A DNA stretch of 64,000 nt from Moringa oleifera (lineage: Eukaryota > Streptophyta > Magnoliopsida > Brassicales > Moringaceae). The notes under the pieces were generated by a model, which was not told the origin of the DNA, searched no databases, and saw only the letters and a list, made by a program, of their open reading frames with translations. Shown here piece after piece: positions 50,935-64,000 of this stretch. Position 1 is the stretch's first letter. Each line of letters starts with the position of its first letter. The stretch spans positions 186,001 through 250,000 of the forward strand of contig JAJFZO010000882.1 of the NCBI GenBank assembly GCA_021397835.1, given 5' to 3'. A program made the position numbers and the translations under genes.

Positions 50935-51615
50935 CAACAATGAGTAGGTCGTGCTTTTCTCTCCTAGGTGAGAGGTCTGTTTTCTCTCTTTGCTGAGAGT
51001 TTTGGTGTTTGATGGTTTTGTTTTTTTGTTTTCATTGCTTTTGAGTTCTGAATCCTTTGTGGAGATCAAAACGAGGAGGACAGGATGGAAGAGTTTTCCT
51101 TGGGTAACAACGAAGATGATGAAATGCTAATCGATACTGGTACAGACCAACAACAAAATGTTCAGTTTGATCTGTGTTTGGTGAACGGTTTCTCACTGAA
51201 CGTTCCATCAACTTAAATATTATGAAGACTGGGTAGAGGATCAAAGATATTGGATCTGACTTATATCTATTCCAATTTTCTCACACAGTGGATCTTAAAC
51301 GAGTTGACGAAGGAGGTCTGTGTAATAATTTTAGGAAGGAGACTGATGCTTGCATGAAAAAATTAAGTTGAGAGATGAACTAAATCCCGATTCAGTGCAG
51401 TAGTTTGAATATGACCAAAAGTAAGCTTTTAGATCTGTTGCTTCATGAACAAGACTCTCGGCAACAATGGGCAAACTCCTGTTGGCTTAGAGACGAGGAC
51501 TCAAATACTAGGTACTTCCATGCTTGCATAAGGTACCAGGGGATTGGATTAAGCTATGGAAATTGAGAGTTCTTTCGGTCGGTTCCTTCGTCATGCGTTA
51601 TTTGTGGTCAGGACA
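50935..51615 (+). pseudogene. L1-type LINE fragment 2 (ORF1 start joined to ORF2 pieces)
   Basis: ATG 51085 opens an ORF1-like start (MEEFSLGNNEDDEML) that continues into a DUF4283-type segment (FDLCLVNGFSLNVPST, later SNFLTQW) with stops and frame changes. Then comes an ORF2 N-terminal signature at about 51430-51530 (LLDLLLHEQDSRQQWA, then LRDEDSNTRYFHACIR). It jumps directly to the C-terminal block DWIKLWKLRVLS at about 51540-51570, so most of ORF2 is deleted. Its last 80 bp and the junction to the peptide promoter match LINE fragment 1. Confidence 0.75.
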
Positions 51616-51824
51616 TTCAGATCCACCCTTTTCTCTCGAATTCTTGTTTGTTAATCACCGAATAAAAAGGAGAACATATTCTCTTTGATTTATAGCCACC
51701 ACTTGTGGATCACCAAGAAAGAGTAGAAACAGGCAACCATTTTCAGGAACTCCTCCAGGATTTTCTCCCCACCACCTGTTCCCGGTTGCACCCACAGGCC
51801 AGAGCAAAGCCCACCTCTATAAAT
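51616..51824 (+). promoter_or_regulatory. Promoter of cysteine-rich peptide gene 4, fused to LINE remnant
   Basis: TATAAAT at 51818-51824, 120 bp before the ATG. The sequence around the TATA box follows copy 3 (CACCTCTATAAATCTCCCAC) rather than copy 2. Confidence 0.65.
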
Positions 51825-51937
51825 CTCCCACTCACAGGGCCTTTTCATAATCAGAAAAAGAAGCAAAAACCAGACACAATAAACAGGTTTGGCCAGTCAA
51901 GGCGCAGAGAGGATCATACACTGAATGTTAATTAAAG

Positions 51938-52186
51938 ATGGCTATCCGGACCAAGTTGACAGCCAGTGTCATGATCTTCGCCCTGGTTGTCATGGCATGC
52001 AGTAAACTGAGCACAGCAAAGCCCTTGACTTGCATGGATGAATGTAGGCCTAACTGCATGGCACAGGAAGGTGCAACTCCACCTATCTGCGAAGAAGCCT
52101 GCCGCAGTGGCTGCAAACAGGCCGAGCACGCAGAGCCGCCACCATCTAACTGGTGGTTTTGGCCTTGGGGAGCCAAGAGGACCTGA
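51938..52186 (+). CDS. Small secreted cysteine-rich peptide, cluster copy 4
   Basis: Single exon, 82 residues. Signal peptide and six-cysteine core are nearly identical to copy 2 (one Asp to Glu change, CEEACRSGC). The tail EPPPSNWWFWPWG is kept, but an in-frame deletion shortens the end to AKRT. The leader and first half of the coding region are identical to copy 2 over 51845-52077, while the distal promoter resembles copy 3 and the far 3' UTR (GGTAAGGGTGCATC onward) resembles copy 1. This mosaic pattern points to gene conversion or unequal crossing-over. The frame and TATA box are intact. Confidence 0.85.
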   Translation: MAIRTKLTASVMIFALVVMACSKLSTAKPLTCMDECRPNCMAQEGATPPICEEACRSGCKQAEHAEPPPSNWWFWPWGAKRT

Positions 52187-54919
52187 ACATACATAAAACT
52201 GAGTTGATCTGCCTGCAAGCAAGCGGCAGTTCTGGCTTTTGCTTAATCTGCATTCTTTTATTCATCTTCTTACAGCCATGTCATAATCAGTATGATCCTG
52301 GAAGTTTTTTCTGTTTCTTTTCTGGCTGAATCAGAAATTGTTCTCGCACTTGGTAAGGGTGCATCAAGAGCTTTGGGCATCTTTTATGCCCAACAATACC
52401 TTTGCCCAAAAAAAAAAAAAAAACATGTTCCAGCAATTAATAATATTAATTACGGAATCAAATGTTTCTTTTAGCTACTGTCTGTCTCTTGCCTTGTTTA
52501 CAAGTTTTTTTAATTGGGTCTTGCATGCAAGCCACCCCACTGTCTTATGACAAATGGCCTGCTCTAGTAAATCATGGACAGACCTGCATTAAAAAAAAAA
52601 AAAAAAAGACAGAGTATGCTTATTAATTGTTGATGCTCGAAACTATATCAGTTAACTTAATTGCTCATTACTATACATTTTCACTTTAATTAAAAAAATA
52701 TTTGCACGTATGAAATCATGTACTCATAATTAAGACTTTTTTTATTTGAGAGTATTAATTAATAAAATTATGATGATGATAATTTAATAAAATCAATAAT
52801 TAAATTTTTTATTTATTTTAATTATCCATTAATATTTTAAAATTTTTATAACTGTTTCTCACAAAATTCAGTAGAAGTTTTTTATCTTAATTTTTATAAC
52901 TAAATTAATTATATTGGTATCCCAACTATGCAACAATCACCAATATCAATTACTTGATCCATCGTCACTAAATTTATAACACCCTTGGCATATAATGAAT
53001 TTGTATATTAAATTATTTGATCTGATTTTTATTGATTTTGTTGAAAAAAATAAAATAGTTTTTTATAATTAACATATTAATTAATTTAATTAATAATGGT
53101 TTATTATTTTATAATATATTATGATGAATATAAAATTAAAAAATCAAATAATTTATTTTATTAAATTATCATATATTTATATTATCAATAATTTTTCATC
53201 TGTTTAAACTCAGTCATGAATAAAAACTTCTTGTTAATCTCTCTTATGTTAAATATTTTAGTATAAAATTTTAAAATATTTTTATAATTAAAAATAATAA
53301 AATAAATAAAAAATATATAACTTTTGTAAATATATATTTGTTATTTTTTAAAAAAATATAAATAAAATCAATAAAAAAATTTATCTCAGATGATATACTC
53401 ATATGACTTTGAAGTCAAAAAAAAAAAAAAAACAAGGGCATCTGTTTGCATGCAAATATGATGAGATTGAATTGCAAGCAAACTTCACATTTTTCTTTTT
53501 GATTATCCATAATCCAATCCATAATGATCACAGGGCGGATTTCCTGAATTGCAGGCTTAAGCTTCTTGCCCTTCTTCACCTGAAGCGATGAATTCTTTCC
53601 AGCAACTTTCCGGCTACACTTTCTCGCAAAAGAAAATGAAAAAGAAAAAGGAAAACCACCCACAGGAAACGGAAAACAGGCGAGTGCGGGTTGCTTGGTT
53701 TCTGTGGGTCATGGGTCCCACTTTCCTCTTTGACTTTTTTTTAGTATTATCGATTATGCACCCCACATGGACGTCAAATTCCATTTTTTATATTAATAAA
53801 ATTAATATTAATCATGGAAAAAAATTTTAGATTATGCCATGTATGAAAACTAAAATTAATTATAATGAATTTTTAATAAATATTAAAAAAATCAAATATT
53901 TAAATATTCATATTTTAAAAATTTTAAAATTTAGTTATTAATTTTTTTATTAATCCCAATTTTATTAATTTTTTTAAAAAATAATAATATGTGATATTTA
54001 TTTTTTATTTATTTTTAAGTCAATATAATAAATTAGGAAAATATTTTATTTTTAATTAAAAATTTTTAACACAAATAAAATAAGAAAAAATTTTAATCTT
54101 AATAAACACATATAATAAAAATAAGTAAACTAATTAAATAGCTATGATTAAAAACCAAATAACTTAAACTATAAATTATTTTTTATTAATTTTTAATAAA
54201 TTTATAAATTTATTAAATTTAATTATCATGTAACAAAATTTATTAAAATATCCAGATTTGGTTGGGTAAATCTATAATTTTATTTTGATATACCTATCCG
54301 TAGACTATGTTTTTATTTTTTGATATGCCAGGAGAAACCTTAGGTGTCTCTGTCCGTCATCCATCCACTTCAACCCTGCCTTCTGCTACCATGCGCGAGT
54401 GGGTATGAAGCACACCAGCCCCAAAAGGTCTCAACTGAAATCGTACGGTCCACAGACACTTCCAATCATCTGTGCATCATACGTTAAGAGCCGTGCGAGT
54501 TAGCAGATTTCACTTCTCAAATGCTATCATGCGCAACTTATGAATGTTGAACGCTAAACCTACGGAAAACCCTTCTCTCTTCTCTCTGGGTGCCCTTCGG
54601 GAGCAGTTACATTGAGCTTCTTGCTGTACTGAAGGTTCTATTGTTTGATTTCTTTGGGTAATTTGTGCGTTTAACGTTTCTTGTTCGTCCTTTCTGTTTT
54701 TCTTTTCAGCTTGATGTGGCTGTGTTGACAAAATAAAAAAAAAAATAAAATAAAAAGACCGACGCACCATATCATAGGGAAATCTGGAATCTAGGGTTTA
54801 AAGACGGTGAAATATCTATTGCTATTGGATGTTTCTTCAATAAGGAATCGTTTGTTGATTGAGTAGCATGTTTTTTTGATCGAGGTGTCATGTTGTGGTC
54901 ATTGTGAATTTCTATTGTA
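52187..54919. other. Spacer and ELF6-type gene leader
   Basis: Copy 4 3' UTR (to about 52410) and AT-rich DNA with A-runs near 52410 and 52590. From about 54340 the sequence becomes less AT-rich and forms the promoter and 5' leader of the ELF6-type gene. Two very short upstream ORFs lie close to its start: ATG 54868 (three codons then stop) and ATG 54890 (five codons then stop). No other gene seen. Confidence 0.55.

Positions 54920-64000
<9,081 letters not shown>

Overview
This 64 kb window is nuclear DNA of a flowering plant, a core eudicot. It has GT-AG introns, very AT-rich intergenic DNA, plant-specific gene families and remnants of plant L1-type LINEs. The proteins look rosid-like; I cannot name the species.

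Layout. At 81-572 (+) lie the last three exons of a gene I do not recognise. At 2801-6348 (-) is a complete two-exon RING-H2/vWA protein of the WAV3-like E3 ligase family. About 9 kb of AT-rich DNA follows. At 16415-21193 (-) is a complete 12-exon plant synaptotagmin (544 aa, closest to SYT3). After another 10 kb of AT-rich DNA comes a complete phenylalanine ammonia-lyase (31558-34729, +, 713 aa) with MYB-type AC elements and a TATA box. About 1.2 kb further on is a complete 12-exon adenosine kinase (35932-39641, +, 341 aa). From 42.2 to 52.3 kb four tandem, same-strand genes encode tiny secreted cysteine-rich peptides, separated by LINE debris and minisatellites. The last 9 kb (54920 to the window end, +) holds the first seven coding exons of an ELF6-type JmjN/JmjC histone demethylase; its C-terminus lies outside the window.

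I predicted exons by matching phase, splice sites and protein family for every multi-exon gene, so the joined frames are open throughout. The housekeeping and regulatory genes are unrelated to one another in function and show no operon-like logic. PAL (phenylpropanoid entry) and adenosine kinase (methyl-cycle and cytokinin salvage) are neighbours, but I infer no functional link.

The most unusual part is the peptide cluster. Each gene encodes a signal peptide, a six-cysteine core spaced C-x3-C-x3-C-x10-C-x3-C-x3-C (the spacing style of the Ole e 6 helical hairpin) and, in three of four copies, a proline/tryptophan-rich tail. The third copy loses the tail to a stop codon. The fourth is a mosaic sharing a 233 bp identical block with the second. 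Copies 3 and 4 share a LINE remnant fused to their promoters, which gives an order of duplication events.
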